From contig NZ_BAUW01000001.1 in NCBI RefSeq assembly GCF_000517385.1, positions 100,541 to 164,540 on the forward strand: a stretch of 64,000 nucleotides of DNA, given 5' to 3'. Positions 48,718 to 57,924 of the stretch are shown in pieces; the first letter of the stretch is position 1; each line of letters opens with the position of its first letter. Source of the stretch: Mesobacillus boroniphilus JCM 21738. Lineage in GTDB: Bacteria; Bacillota; Bacilli; Bacillales; Cytobacillaceae. The notes beneath the pieces are model-generated. The model saw only the letters and a list, made by a program, of their open reading frames with translations. It was not told the DNA's origin and did not search any database. The position numbers and the translations under genes are program-made.

Positions 48718-49287
48718 ATGGTATTCCTCGTATTTGTAGGTTTAATAATCTTTCAGCGGATAACAGAACTAGTCATCGCGAGAAAAAATGAGGTCTGGAT
48801 GAAAGATCAAGGAGCAATAGAATTCGGTCAGGGCCATTATCCTGCGATGGTATCGATCCATACAGCTTTTTTCATATCTTTCATCCTGGAAGTGATTCTA
48901 TTGGGTAAAAACCTTTCAGATTATTGGCCGGTCTTGCTTGCTCTGTTTATTTTTACACAGGCAATGAGAGTTTGGGCACTAACTTCATTGGGCAGGTTCT
49001 GGAATACAAAGATCATCATTCTTCCCGGGGCTAATGTGGTAAAGAAAGGTCCCTATAAAATCATCAAGCATCCAAACTATTTAATTGTTGCGATAGAGTT
49101 GATTGTGATTCCATTGATGTTCAATGCCTATATCACAATGGCGGTCTTTACTTTGTTGAATATCCTCATTTTATCAATCAGGATTCCTGCAGAGGAGAAG
49201 GCATTGAGTGAGCTGACAAAGTATGAAACTGAATTTACCAACCAGGGTCGTTTCGTCCCAAATTTGTTAAATAAGTGTGACAATTAA
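48718..49287 (+). CDS. bpsB: Isoprenylcysteine-methyltransferase-like alkylpyrone methyltransferase BpsB
   Basis: Polytopic membrane methyltransferase (189 residues, about five helices). The ICMT pattern is in VVKKGPYKIIKHPNYLIV and the C-terminal RIPAEEKAL. In B. subtilis YpbQ/BpsB methylates the alkylpyrones made by BpsA to methyl ethers, membrane lipids of unknown role. Directly behind bpsA. Confidence 0.92.
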   Translation: MVFLVFVGLIIFQRITELVIARKNEVWMKDQGAIEFGQGHYPAMVSIHTAFFISFILEVILLGKNLSDYWPVLLALFIFTQAMRVWALTSLGRFWNTKIIILPGANVVKKGPYKIIKHPNYLIVAIELIVIPLMFNAYITMAVFTLLNILILSIRIPAEEKALSELTKYETEFTNQGRFVPNLLNKCDN

Positions 49288-49297
49288 TCTCATTCCA

Positions 49298-49351
49298 TTG
49301 AAAATGATAATCAATAGTGCTACACTTTTCTTAAGATGAAAATTATTCTCA
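49298..49351 (+). promoter_or_regulatory. Promoter with two Fur-type boxes ahead of a micropeptide gene
   Basis: TTGAAA (49298-49303), 17-bp spacer, TACACT (49321-49326). TGAAAATGATAATCA (49299-49313) and TGAAAATTATTCTCA (49337-49351) each match TGATAATnATTATCA at 12 of 14 fixed positions. One covers the -35 and spacer, the other the start region, so iron-loaded Fur should repress. Confidence 0.72.
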
Positions 49352-49385
49352 GTTAAAAAAGAACCTTAAGGATGGTGTGGTACCA

Positions 49386-49472
49386 ATGGTTTCCATGTTA
49401 GTTGTTTCGACCGTAGCTGCTTATTCCTTACTTATGAAATATGTATTGAGCAATGTACTAAAACCCCATTAA
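49386..49472 (+). CDS. Fur-controlled 28-residue hydrophobic peptide
   Basis: MVSMLVVSTVAAYSLLMKYV then LSNVLKPH: one hydrophobic helix with a basic end and no acidic residue. AAGGATGGTG lies upstream and a terminator follows, so it is a complete one-gene unit. Size and Fur control recall the small Fur-regulated proteins of B. subtilis (FbpC class), which help an iron-sparing RNA. Homology to them is not shown. Confidence 0.6.
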   Translation: MVSMLVVSTVAAYSLLMKYVLSNVLKPH

Positions 49473-49497
49473 TAAATGATATTCTCATTTAGAATTA

Positions 49498-49528
49498 AAG
49501 CTCGGACTTACGATGTCCGGGCTTTTTC
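49498..49528 (+). terminator. Terminator of the micropeptide gene
   Basis: AAGCTCGGAC / GTCCGGGCTT with one G-T pair and a seven-base loop, then T residues. Confidence 0.85.
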
Positions 49529-49674
49529 TTTTTGTCCATCTTCTGTGCCTTTCTGGACCGATTAAGGTAGTTATGCTTTACTTTTTCTAAGGGACGAAAA
49601 TGAAATTATAGGAAAAGACCGAAAAATCATATAAAATAAAGTTATTCACAATTTTGTCACAAGGGGTTAGAGGA

Positions 49675-52600
49675 ATGGGCCAGACTATTGCACAGCAAGA
49701 TCAAAAGCTTCTTGGAAAGATTTTATCACTATATAACTTAATGAATACAAATCACGATGAAGATACAGCTGGAAAAGTTAAGGAATTGGGTAGGAAAGCA
49801 GTTGAAGAAGAATTTTCAATCGCTTTTTGCGGCCATTTTTCAGCGGGTAAGTCGAGTATGATCAACAAGCTGATAGGCGACAACATCCTGCCGTCAAGCC
49901 CGATTCCAACCAGTGCGAATTTGGTGCGGATTAAATCAGGTTCAGAATATGCAAAGGTCATCTTCAAGGACGGCGGTTCACGCTTGTATCCAGCTCCGTA
50001 TGATTATGATACCGTCAAGACGTACTGCAAGGATGGCGAACAAATCCAGGCTATTGAAATCAGCCATAATGGTGCTGAGTTCCTTGAACAGGAAGTCATC
50101 ATGGATACACCGGGAATTGATTCTACAGATGATGCCCACCGCATCGCGACTGAATCTGCGCTCCATCTGTCAGACATCGTCTTTTATATGATGGATTATA
50201 ACCATGTTCAATCTGAACTGAATTTCCTTTTTACAAAGGAATTAACGGACGCCGGAAAAGAACTTTACTTGATTATCAACCAGGTCGATAAACATCAGGA
50301 TGCAGAATTGTCCTTTAATCAATTTAAGGAAAGTGTTGAAGATTCTTTTGCTGGCTGGGGAGTAAAGCATGCAGGGATTTTTTATACATCGTTGAAATAC
50401 CCTGAATCACCACATAATCAGTTTCAAGAGCTTCGTTCATTTATCATGGATCGAAAGGGCAATAGAAAAGAAATACTGCCAGTTTCAATTTTTAAGTCAT
50501 TGGAAAAGCTGTCGGAGGATCATTTGGCGAGTCTTCATCAGGATGTTTCTGAAGAAATAGAGGAATTTGAGACAATCCTGGAAGGAATCTCTGACAGTGA
50601 GCGTCAACATCTTTCAGTTGAACTTGATAACATAAGAAAGCATATTGAAAAAAATCAGATTGAGCGAGACCCTGAACAGGAGTTTCGTGCTGGACTCAAT
50701 GATATCTTAAAGAACGCCTATTTAATGCCTTTCCAGACCAGGGAGTTGGCAGAGGCTTATCTGCAGTCAAGGCAGCCAGACTTTAAAGTGGGCTTGTTAT
50801 TCTCAAAACAAAAAACCGAACAGGAACGCTCAGCTAGGTTGGACAATTTCTATCGAGATCTGGAGGATAAAGTACAATCCCAGCTCGATTGGCATATCAA
50901 GGACTTTTTATCAAAGCTTTTCAAGAAGCATAATCTTTCCCAGACCGAGCTGCAGGCAGCAGCAAATGGTTTCAAGATTGAGTTCCAAAAAGAACTGCTC
51001 CCAGAAGCCATTAAACCTGGTGCGAGACTATCAGGGGACTATGTCCTTAATTATACAAATGATGTCGCTGAGGCATTGAAAAATCTTGCAAGAAGAAAGC
51101 TAGAGCCAATTAAGGAACTGTTCATCGACTATGTGAAAGGCCAGGATGATGAAGAGCTAGATGAACTTCTCAAAAAAGAAAAAAACCTCGGGGAGCTTTT
51201 ATCATCGTGGAAAGCATTGAGTTCGATTCAGGAAAACCTTGCCCAGCAACGAAGACATGTATCAGAAATTCTCTATGGCGAACCGGCAGAATATAAAGAG
51301 GAAGACTTCCTTATTTTTAAAGCTGCCGAAGACGAGCCGGAAGTGATTTTAAAGAATGACTTTACTTCCGCAAGCACCACTAGAGAAAAGGCCGTTCCAT
51401 CAGTAGAAGCTCCTGTCGAGCAAAACGGGAATGGTATAGAACGATTTCACGAAAAACAACAGCAGCTGGTCGGGAAAATGTATTTTACATCTGAACAGAT
51501 TGAAGGTATACCCGGCTTGAAGAAAATCGCCCGTGAATTGAGGGATAAAGCTGCACGGTTAAAAGAAAGAGAATTCACTGTAGCCTTGTTTGGAGCATTC
51601 AGTGCAGGTAAATCCTCATTCGCGAACGCTCTGGTAGGGGAACGGATTTTGCCGGTATCACCAAATCCGACAACTGCTGCCATTAATAAAATTAAACCGG
51701 TCACAACTGAGCATCCTCATGGGACGGTAATAGTCAAAATCAAAAGTGCTGACGAATTGCTGAAAGAACTGGAACGATCTCTAGGATTATTCGGCAAGCA
51801 CACATCTGATTTCGAGCGAGCGATCGATCAAATCAATACTCTTCAATTTGAGGATAGCAGGTACAGTGTGGCAGAAAAAACGCATTACTCATTCCTGCAG
51901 GCTTTTGCCAAGGGGTTTAGCGATTTTAAAAACAGCTTCGGAGAAAAGCTGTCTGTGGATCTTGAATCATTCCGAGGCTATGTTGCAGAAGAGGAGAAAT
52001 CCTGTTTTGTTGAGTGGATTGAAGTTTATTATGATTGTGAGCTTACGAGAGATGGGATAACCCTTGTTGATACACCAGGTGCTGATTCAATAAATGCCCG
52101 CCATACTGGGGTAGCCTTCGATTATATCAAGAATTCGGATGCTATATTATTCGTAACCTACTATAACCATGCGTTTTCAAAAGCAGATAGGGAGTTCCTG
52201 ATTCAGCTTGGCAGGGTCAAGGACACCTTCGAGCTTGATAAAATGTTCTTCATTGTCAATGCCGTCGATTTAGCGAATTCCGAGGAAGAACAGGAAGCAG
52301 TTTTAGAGTATGTTGAAAGCCAGCTTGTTCATTACGGCATCAGGAAGCCGCATCTATTCCCTGTTTCCAGTTTAAAGGGCCTTAATGCAAAGCTGGAAAA
52401 TGAGTCTGGCGGAGACCAGCTATTTAATCAATTTGAAAAGGCGTTTTACACATTCATCGCCAATGACCTGATGAATATGGCTGTCGAGGCCGCTGAGGCA
52501 AAATGGCGCCAGGCTGTAGGTACGATCGAGGAAATGATCAGCTCAGCAGAAGAAGACAAGGCAGCAAGGGCTGATAAACGACGAAAACTTTTATCTGAAA

Positions 52601-53325
52601 AGGAAGAAATGCTGAGTATTTTATCACAAAAGAAATCAGCAGTACTTGAGGAACGCTTGAACCTCGCGGCCGATGAATTGACTTATTACATTCGTCAGCG
52701 TGTCTTCATCCGTTTCGGTGACTTCTTCAGGGAGGCATTCAATCCTGCGCTATTGAAGGATGATGGACGCAATATGAAGAAGGCCCTTGAAACTGCGCTA
52801 GATGAGTTGATTGAAAGCATTGGATATGACCTGGCTCAGGAGATGAGAGCAACGTCTTTAAGGACCGAAGCGTTTATCATCCGGATCTTGAAAGAGTTCC
52901 AGGAGGCACTGCTAAGTGAACTATTGAAAATCAACTCTTCGGTTTCGATTTCTGCAACAGATAATGGTCCACTTATCGGCATGGAATTTGAAACAGCATA
53001 TCATAACATTGACCGTACCAAGTTTAGAAAAACCCTTGGTTTATTTAAGAATCCTAAATCCTTCTTTGAGAAGAATGAAAAGAAATTAATGGCGGATGAA
53101 CTTGAAAAGCTTTTACATGGACCCGCAGGTGAGTATCTTGAAGAAGAGAATGCCAGGCTGAAAGATCATTATCAGCCAGAATTGGTCCGTGAGTTTGTAA
53201 AAGTCCAGGAGGATTTTTCAGAGCAGATCACCGAGTATTTTGAAGGGATTACGTCTGCACTTGAAGATAATTTCTCTATCGATACTGTTAAAAGGGCACT
53301 GGAAAATATTAAAAACTTTCAATAA
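49675..53325 (+). CDS. dynA: Double dynamin-like GTPase DynA (YpbR)
   Basis: Membrane-remodelling bacterial dynamin, 1216 residues, unbroken. It is two fused dynamin units: first P-loop GHFSAGKSSM near residue 53 with DTPGIDST, second P-loop GAFSAGKSSF near residue 640 with VDTPGADS, and long helical stalks with paddle-like hydrophobic segments. In B. subtilis it protects against membrane damage and phage and tethers membranes. I chose ATG 49675 behind AAGGGG; a TTG at 49654 also keeps frame. Confidence 0.95.
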   Translation: MGQTIAQQDQKLLGKILSLYNLMNTNHDEDTAGKVKELGRKAVEEEFSIAFCGHFSAGKSSMINKLIGDNILPSSPIPTSANLVRIKSGSEYAKVIFKDGGSRLYPAPYDYDTVKTYCKDGEQIQAIEISHNGAEFLEQEVIMDTPGIDSTDDAHRIATESALHLSDIVFYMMDYNHVQSELNFLFTKELTDAGKELYLIINQVDKHQDAELSFNQFKESVEDSFAGWGVKHAGIFYTSLKYPESPHNQFQELRSFIMDRKGNRKEILPVSIFKSLEKLSEDHLASLHQDVSEEIEEFETILEGISDSERQHLSVELDNIRKHIEKNQIERDPEQEFRAGLNDILKNAYLMPFQTRELAEAYLQSRQPDFKVGLLFSKQKTEQERSARLDNFYRDLEDKVQSQLDWHIKDFLSKLFKKHNLSQTELQAAANGFKIEFQKELLPEAIKPGARLSGDYVLNYTNDVAEALKNLARRKLEPIKELFIDYVKGQDDEELDELLKKEKNLGELLSSWKALSSIQENLAQQRRHVSEILYGEPAEYKEEDFLIFKAAEDEPEVILKNDFTSASTTREKAVPSVEAPVEQNGNGIERFHEKQQQLVGKMYFTSEQIEGIPGLKKIARELRDKAARLKEREFTVALFGAFSAGKSSFANALVGERILPVSPNPTTAAINKIKPVTTEHPHGTVIVKIKSADELLKELERSLGLFGKHTSDFERAIDQINTLQFEDSRYSVAEKTHYSFLQAFAKGFSDFKNSFGEKLSVDLESFRGYVAEEEKSCFVEWIEVYYDCELTRDGITLVDTPGADSINARHTGVAFDYIKNSDAILFVTYYNHAFSKADREFLIQLGRVKDTFELDKMFFIVNAVDLANSEEEQEAVLEYVESQLVHYGIRKPHLFPVSSLKGLNAKLENESGGDQLFNQFEKAFYTFIANDLMNMAVEAAEAKWRQAVGTIEEMISSAEEDKAARADKRRKLLSEKEEMLSILSQKKSAVLEERLNLAADELTYYIRQRVFIRFGDFFREAFNPALLKDDGRNMKKALETALDELIESIGYDLAQEMRATSLRTEAFIIRILKEFQEALLSELLKINSSVSISATDNGPLIGMEFETAYHNIDRTKFRKTLGLFKNPKSFFEKNEKKLMADELEKLLHGPAGEYLEEENARLKDHYQPELVREFVKVQEDFSEQITEYFEGITSALEDNFSIDTVKRALENIKNFQ

Positions 53326-53340
53326 AGGTTGAGTGCAAGG

Positions 53341-53520
53341 ATGACCAGTAATAGATTTCATGCATGAGCTACTTGTGTTAATTTTCAAGCAGAAAAGGTG
53401 AACGGCAAAATGAACTACCATTGTGGCAGGATTGGCTATGAAACGAAGAGCGATTATAAATTTTCCTGCTGGGATCCTAAAGAACACGTAAAAAAACTGA
53501 TGTCCAAAAAAACTATCTGA
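53341..53520 (+). CDS. Small four-Cys (zinc-ribbon-like) protein with an in-frame TGA at the first Cys position
   Basis: Frame: MTSNRFHA, TGA (53365-53367), ATCVNFQAEK, then MNYHCGRIGYETKSDYKF and SCWDPKEHVKKLMSKK. The stop falls where a CATC-type Cys-x2-Cys would need its first Cys. Cys residues in ATC, YHCG and SCW complete a likely zinc set. A shorter product from ATG 53410, behind AAAAGGTG, avoids the stop but loses two ligands. Base error, nonsense mutation or (unlikely) selenocysteine are the options. Between dynA and the rhodanese gene. Confidence 0.55.
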
Positions 53521-53532
53521 GGAGTGTTTTCC

Positions 53533-54369
53533 TTGCAAAATCATGTAGATTCTGAATGGCTTAATGACCATCTTGGAGACGGGAATACAAGAGTTGTCGA
53601 TTGCCGTTTCAAGCTTGGGAGTCCTGACGAGGGCAGGCTTCTATATATACGCAGTCATATTCCTGGTGCGGTATATTTCGATCTCGAAAAACACCTGTCT
53701 GGTACAGTCAGGGAACATGGAGGCAGACATCCGCTCCCGGATATAACTCAGTTCAAAGAAAGGCTGCAGGATGCCGGGATTGATAATAAAACAAGAGTTA
53801 TTGTATACGACGGAAAGGAAGGAGCATTCGCCTCAAGGTTATGGTGGCTTCTTAAATACGTTGGGCATGAACAAGTCTATATCCTGAACGGAGGCTTCGA
53901 TGCATGGGAGAAGTCTGGCTATCCGACTGATCATTCCGTACCGCATTATGAGACTGCAAAATACACCGTTGCTGAAAATCATGATATGCTGGCTTCCTAT
54001 GAAGAGGTGAAAGATATCGCACTAAAAGGGACGGGAAGTGCGGTCCTTATTGATTCACGGGAAAGTAAAAGGTACATGGGGATCGAGGAGCCAATCGATC
54101 GTGTTCCAGGCCATATTCCAACAGCGATCAATAAGCCTTGGATGGAAGGCTATGAAAATGGTTCTTTTAAGCCTGGTGCTGAACAGGAAAAGAGATTTGC
54201 AGAACTCGATCCTAATCAGCCTATCATTGTTTACTGCGGATCTGGAGTGACAGCTACGCCGAATTTTATCGCTCTAAAAGAAGCAGGATTCAAGAATGTC
54301 AGGCTTTATGCCGGAAGCTACAGCGATTGGGTTTCTTATCATGAAAATCCCGTATCCAAAGGTGAATGA
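53533..54369 (+). CDS. Thiosulfate/3-mercaptopyruvate sulfurtransferase (two rhodanese domains)
   Basis: Tandem rhodanese protein of 278 residues: an inactive N-terminal domain (VVDCRFKLG, YDGKEGAFASRLWWLLKYVG) and an active C-terminal domain with the persulfide Cys in VYCGSGVTATPN, which is MST-like (CGSGVTA). TTG 53533 follows CTGAGGAG at eight bases; GTG 53524 lies inside that ribosome site. Cytoplasmic sulfur transfer or cyanide detoxification. Confidence 0.92.
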   Translation: MQNHVDSEWLNDHLGDGNTRVVDCRFKLGSPDEGRLLYIRSHIPGAVYFDLEKHLSGTVREHGGRHPLPDITQFKERLQDAGIDNKTRVIVYDGKEGAFASRLWWLLKYVGHEQVYILNGGFDAWEKSGYPTDHSVPHYETAKYTVAENHDMLASYEEVKDIALKGTGSAVLIDSRESKRYMGIEEPIDRVPGHIPTAINKPWMEGYENGSFKPGAEQEKRFAELDPNQPIIVYCGSGVTATPNFIALKEAGFKNVRLYAGSYSDWVSYHENPVSKGE

Positions 54370-54545
54370 TTCATTGGAGAAAGTCTTTTTTCGACTCAGC
54401 TAGTCCAATGATTGAAGAATGGTTATTTTCGGAATATAAAAGGAAACTCCGGGAGTTATGTTATAATATCAAAGTTGACTTTTAAAGTAAGGCATTATGC
54501 TTTTAAAATAGAGCCATGGCTCATATTAACGATGGAGGTACCAAC

Positions 54546-55413
54546 TTGGAAAATAATAAAACTTCTCTAATGCTAGTTGATGGGATGGCTTTGTTGTTCA
54601 GAGCATTCTATGCAACAGCTGTTTCCGGACAGTTCATGATAAATTCCAAAGGGGTCCCGACAAATGCGATCCACGGTTTCATAAAACACTTTGCGACTGC
54701 AGTTGCAAATTTCAAGCCTACCCACACTGCTGTATGCTGGGATATGGGCAGTAAAACCTTCCGTACAGAAATGTTCGACAATTATAAAGCGAATAGACCT
54801 GAGGCACCTGTTGAGCTTCTGCCACAGTTTGACCTTGTCAAAGAGGTAGTGGAAGCTTTAGATGTACCAAACATTGGCCTGCGGGGCTATGAAGCTGATG
54901 ACTGTATCGGGACGATTGCCAGGACGGTTAAGGAAGTAGACTCGGTTACGATTCTTACAGGGGATAAAGATATTCTCCAACTGATTGACGACCGGGTTTC
55001 TGTCATCCTGCTGCAGAAGGGCTATGGCAATTACCTGGTACACGACCGCAATACCTTGTATGCTGAAAAGGGGATCTGGCCTGAACAGATGATTGATTTG
55101 AAAGCATTTATGGGAGACCCTAGTGATAACTATCCTGGTGTCCGCGGGATCGGTGAAAAGACGGCGATTAAGCTGCTTCAGGAGCATGGGGATGTAGAAG
55201 GTGTCATCGCGAATCTGCATCAACTGACAAAATCGCAGCGAGCAAAAATTGAGGCAGACCTTGAAATGCTTCATTTAAGCAGACAGCTAGCTGAAATCAA
55301 ATGTGATGTACCTGTTGAATGCAAGATCGACGACGCCTTATTCAAAATTGACCGTGATAAGCTCCTCGCCAAGTTCAATGAAGTTGAACTCAGGGGCTAC
55401 ACCGTCTGTTTGA
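54546..55413 (+). CDS. ypcP: 5'-3' exonuclease YpcP, probable frame break near the C-terminus
   Basis: Flap/5' nuclease resembling the N-terminal domain of DNA polymerase I, used in RNA-primer removal. LMLVDGMALLFRAFYA, GYEADDCIG, TGDKDILQL and the H3TH GVRGIGEKTAIKLLQEHG are present. TTG 54546 follows GGAGGT at six bases. The open frame runs to 55493 straight through a strong terminator. One extra G in the run at 55393-55396 gives LRGATPSV and a stop at 55411-55413 just before the hairpin, which I prefer. Confidence 0.9.
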
Positions 55414-55438
55414 AAATGACTCAATATACGCTTAAGGG

Positions 55439-55468
55439 AAACGGCTGGTACTGTACCAGCCGTTTTTT
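55439..55468. terminator. Bidirectional terminator between ypcP and sspL
   Basis: Twelve-base stem AAACGGCTGGTA / TACCAGCCGTTT with a three-base apex, then six T residues. Confidence 0.92.
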
Positions 55469-55470
55469 GC

Positions 55471-55602
55471 TTACTTTGTATTCTTCTTTTTAGCGGCATT
55501 TTCCAGCTTTGACTTTGGTTCTTCAGCAAATTCAGCATCCTGTCCGTAGCCTTGCGGATTTACCCCGGGTGCCTTTGTTCCTCTGTTTCCCTTTTTGCTC
55601 AT
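55471..55602 (-). CDS. sspL: Small acid-soluble spore protein L
   Basis: 43 residues: MSKKGNRGTKAPGVNPQGYG then a basic end KLENAAKKKNTK. The GGVTPQG-like core and the Lys/Asn-rich ends match SspL. AGGGATGG precedes the ATG at 55602. Minor spore-core protein; forespore expression expected from the family. Confidence 0.82.
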   Translation of the reverse strand: MSKKGNRGTKAPGVNPQGYGQDAEFAEEPKSKLENAAKKKNTK

Positions 55603-55756
55603 AATCATCCATCCCTTCAAAAAATTTGTTTAAAAATGATCTTAAAAGTGAAATAACCTTTATAGGTTGTCTGCTTATTACAGCTTAATCCTTATTATGA
55701 ACGGGCAAGAATAAAAGCAATCATTTTTCTTCAAAATAACATGGAGGTGACGGATA

Positions 55757-56203
55757 ATGAATAAAGGCGCAGTTATTGCTATTTCAAGTATTGGCCTTGC
55801 TCAGGCCTTGAAAATACCGTTTCATTACGCAAAGACACAGGAGTGGAAACCAGATTTATTTTTGGCCAGCGGCGGAATGCCCAGCTCCCATTCAGCTGGT
55901 GTGTCATCCTTAACAACATATGTTGCTCTTACAAAAGGTGTACGCTCGATTGACTTCGCATTGTCACTCGTGTATGGCATAATTGTCATGTATGATGCAC
56001 AGGGGATAAGGAGACAGACAGGAGAACTGACTTTAAAAGTTAATGATCTTGATGAATTAATTGATAAGATCCATGAGGATGACCCAGTAGAGTTTGAAGA
56101 AAAGTCTCCAGATCCATTAAAGGAAATGCTAGGACATCATCCAAAAGAAGTGCTTGGCGGAGCCTTTTTGGCATGGGGATTGGCTTTGCTGGATATCTTT
56201 TAA
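55757..56203 (+). CDS. Divergent PAP2 (DUF212) family membrane protein
   Basis: 148 residues. GGMPSSHSAGVSSL is the phosphatase-like PSSHS motif of the divergent PAP2 family (YuiD-like), followed by YDAQGIRRQTGEL and a C-terminal helix GGAFLAWGLALLDIF. Integral membrane protein, maybe a lipid or pyrophosphate phosphatase; activity not known. GGAGGTG precedes the ATG. Confidence 0.9.
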   Translation: MNKGAVIAISSIGLAQALKIPFHYAKTQEWKPDLFLASGGMPSSHSAGVSSLTTYVALTKGVRSIDFALSLVYGIIVMYDAQGIRRQTGELTLKVNDLDELIDKIHEDDPVEFEEKSPDPLKEMLGHHPKEVLGGAFLAWGLALLDIF

Positions 56204-56258
56204 CGAAAAAACGGTAGAAAATGCACGAATTTTGCGGTAAAATTTTACTGGAGAGTGA

Positions 56259-56552
56259 TTGAAGAGAGGATTGATTCAGTCAGTGCGGACAGTTGAAGAT
56301 TACCTGCTTCATTTGAAGAGCAAAGGGTTCCAGTTGCGTGAGGACGCCATCGGCTTTATTTACTTTGGCCAGCAATATACAAATTCTACCGATGAACTTA
56401 CCAATACAGCTATTGAGATAACCTTAAAAGCTCAAAAAGGTTTTGATGGAAGCTTTTATATTTCGTTGCTGGAAACCTTTGCTTCTAATAAAATCTATTC
56501 CCGCAAAGCAGCATTACAGTACGTAAAAAAAATCGAGCTTTTAGCCGTATAA
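56259..56552 (+). CDS. Small conserved protein (DUF6123-like)
   Basis: Up to 97 residues: VEDYLLHLKSKGFQLREDAI, GFIYFGQQYTNSTDELTNTA and EITLKAQKGFDGSFYISLLE. This resembles the DUF6123 family of Bacillus as I remember it. TTG 56259 (GGAG five bases upstream) and GTG 56283 (MRTVEDYLL) are both possible starts; the second fits the family length better. Function unknown. Confidence 0.65.
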   Translation: MKRGLIQSVRTVEDYLLHLKSKGFQLREDAIGFIYFGQQYTNSTDELTNTAIEITLKAQKGFDGSFYISLLETFASNKIYSRKAALQYVKKIELLAV

Positions 56553-56602
56553 AAAAAGGCTGGTTTCAAAGCGTTATGCTTTGAAATCAGCCTCTTTTTT
56601 TG
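56553..56602. terminator. Bidirectional terminator between the small gene and the EamA gene
   Basis: AAAGGCTG-TTTCAAAGC pairs with GCTTTGAAA-CAGCCT-TTTT with a few mismatches, flanked by A and T runs. Confidence 0.9.
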
Positions 56603-57512
56603 GGAAGACCTTACGAATAAAGCTTTCGAATTTGCCAGATGGCAATTCCGCGAAAACCATCCCGGTAAAAATGAGCGCACAGCCTACCAGAGCACCGTAC
56701 GGTAGACGTTCATCGGCCCAGAAGTAGGCAGTGATAGCCGCAAAAACTGGTTCCATTGCAAAAATCAAAGCAACTCGAGTAGCCGTTGTATGTTTCTGAA
56801 AATTGGTCTGGATGAAAAAGGCGAGTGCAGTGGCAAGTATAGATGTAACCAACAGGGCAATCATGACATTCGCAGAAAAAATGACCTCAGGGTTGAATGC
56901 CCTTTTCCAATCCTCGAATATGACAGAAGATACTGCAGATAGGGCAGCAACAGTTGAGATTTGAACTGTCGTCAAAAGAAGTGTTGGATAACTGCTGCTG
57001 AACTTGCCAGTGAAAACAATGTGCAAAGCAAAACCGGCTGCACATATGAGGACAAAGCCGTCTCCGATGTTAAGGCTTGAAACATCTGACATTGTTAAAA
57101 GATAAAGACCTGCAGTTGCTGCAGAGACACCCGCTATAGAGTTGATGCTTGGCCGCTGTTTTAAGATCCCAATCATCAGCAATGGTACCAGGACTACACT
57201 TAAACCAGTTATAAAGCCGGCCTTGGATGAGGTTGTATACAACAGGCCTAATGTTTGGAATGCATAGCCAATGAACAGAAAAAAGCCCAGCAATATTCCA
57301 GATAAAATTAATTTTCGATCGATCTTTTTCAGCTGATCTTTTTCAAAAAACATAAGCCAAAGCCCTAATAGGATTGCTGCCAGGGTGAAGCGAACAGCGT
57401 TGAAGGCTTGTGGCTCAAGAAAAGAAATTGCATTTTGCACAAGAACAAAAGTTGCGCCCCAGATGAGGGCTACGAATAGTAAGCTTAAATCCGCGAAGGT
57501 TGATGCTTTCAT
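56574..57512 (-). CDS. EamA-family DMT transporter, second copy
   Basis: 312 residues, ten membrane helices. LIWGATFVLVQNAISFLEPQ at the start and FAMEPVFAAITAYFWADERL in the second half are EamA signatures. Different subfamily from the one at 40618 (low visible similarity). Substrate unknown. It begins one base after the stop of the RNase H-like gene, so the two are co-transcribed. Confidence 0.9.
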   Translation of the reverse strand: MKASTFADLSLLFVALIWGATFVLVQNAISFLEPQAFNAVRFTLAAILLGLWLMFFEKDQLKKIDRKLILSGILLGFFLFIGYAFQTLGLLYTTSSKAGFITGLSVVLVPLLMIGILKQRPSINSIAGVSAATAGLYLLTMSDVSSLNIGDGFVLICAAGFALHIVFTGKFSSSYPTLLLTTVQISTVAALSAVSSVIFEDWKRAFNPEVIFSANVMIALLVTSILATALAFFIQTNFQKHTTATRVALIFAMEPVFAAITAYFWADERLPYGALVGCALIFTGMVFAELPSGKFESFIRKVFPKKEADFKA

Positions 57513-57513
57513 G

Positions 57514-57924
57514 TTAATTTTCGGTTCCTTTCATGTTGTTGTCCCTTACCGCTTTTCGGGCCAGATCGTCAGCAGTTTTATTTTCACTCGATGGAATCCA
57601 TTTCATGAAGAAGAGGTCGAATTGACCGGCAAGCATTAATGCTTTTTCCAAAAGGGGGGCATAAAGTTTATTTTTGACAAACTCTTTCTCAACCGCAGCA
57701 TTGATAAGCTGTGAATCGGTTCTGAAGGAGACAACTTTAAAACCTTTATCCACGCAGATTTCCAATGCTTTTATAAATGCATGATATTCAGCTTCATGAT
57801 TGGACATGACACCAAGAGGAATGGAATATCTAAAAACTTCCCCTTCACCTTTAATAAAAATGCCAGCACCGCTTGGACCAGGGTTGCCAGCACTTGCACC
57901 ATCAATATACACTTCAAACAACAA
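57514..57924 (-). CDS. RNase HI-like protein
   Basis: 136 residues, RNase H fold: YIDGASAGNPGPSGAG (first Asp), NHEAEYHAF (Glu), FRTDSQLI (Asp) and KTADDLARKAV (last Asp), the full DEDD set. B. subtilis has such proteins (YpdQ/YpeP) here; RNA-DNA cleavage activity cannot be assumed. Divergent from the longer RNase H-like gene. Confidence 0.87.
   Translation of the reverse strand: MLFEVYIDGASAGNPGPSGAGIFIKGEGEVFRYSIPLGVMSNHEAEYHAFIKALEICVDKGFKVVSFRTDSQLINAAVEKEFVKNKLYAPLLEKALMLAGQFDLFFMKWIPSSENKTADDLARKAVRDNNMKGTEN

Noticed and set aside
53365..53395. Selenocysteine insertion element after the in-frame TGA
   Set aside because: A CTACTTG/CAAGCAG hairpin exists but its loop begins only about eight bases after TGA, too close for known bacterial elements. 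The TGA itself is kept as a finding.
56574..57924. Functional link between the second EamA transporter and the RNase H-like gene
   Set aside because: They are adjacent and co-directional, but nothing in the sequences suggests a shared pathway.
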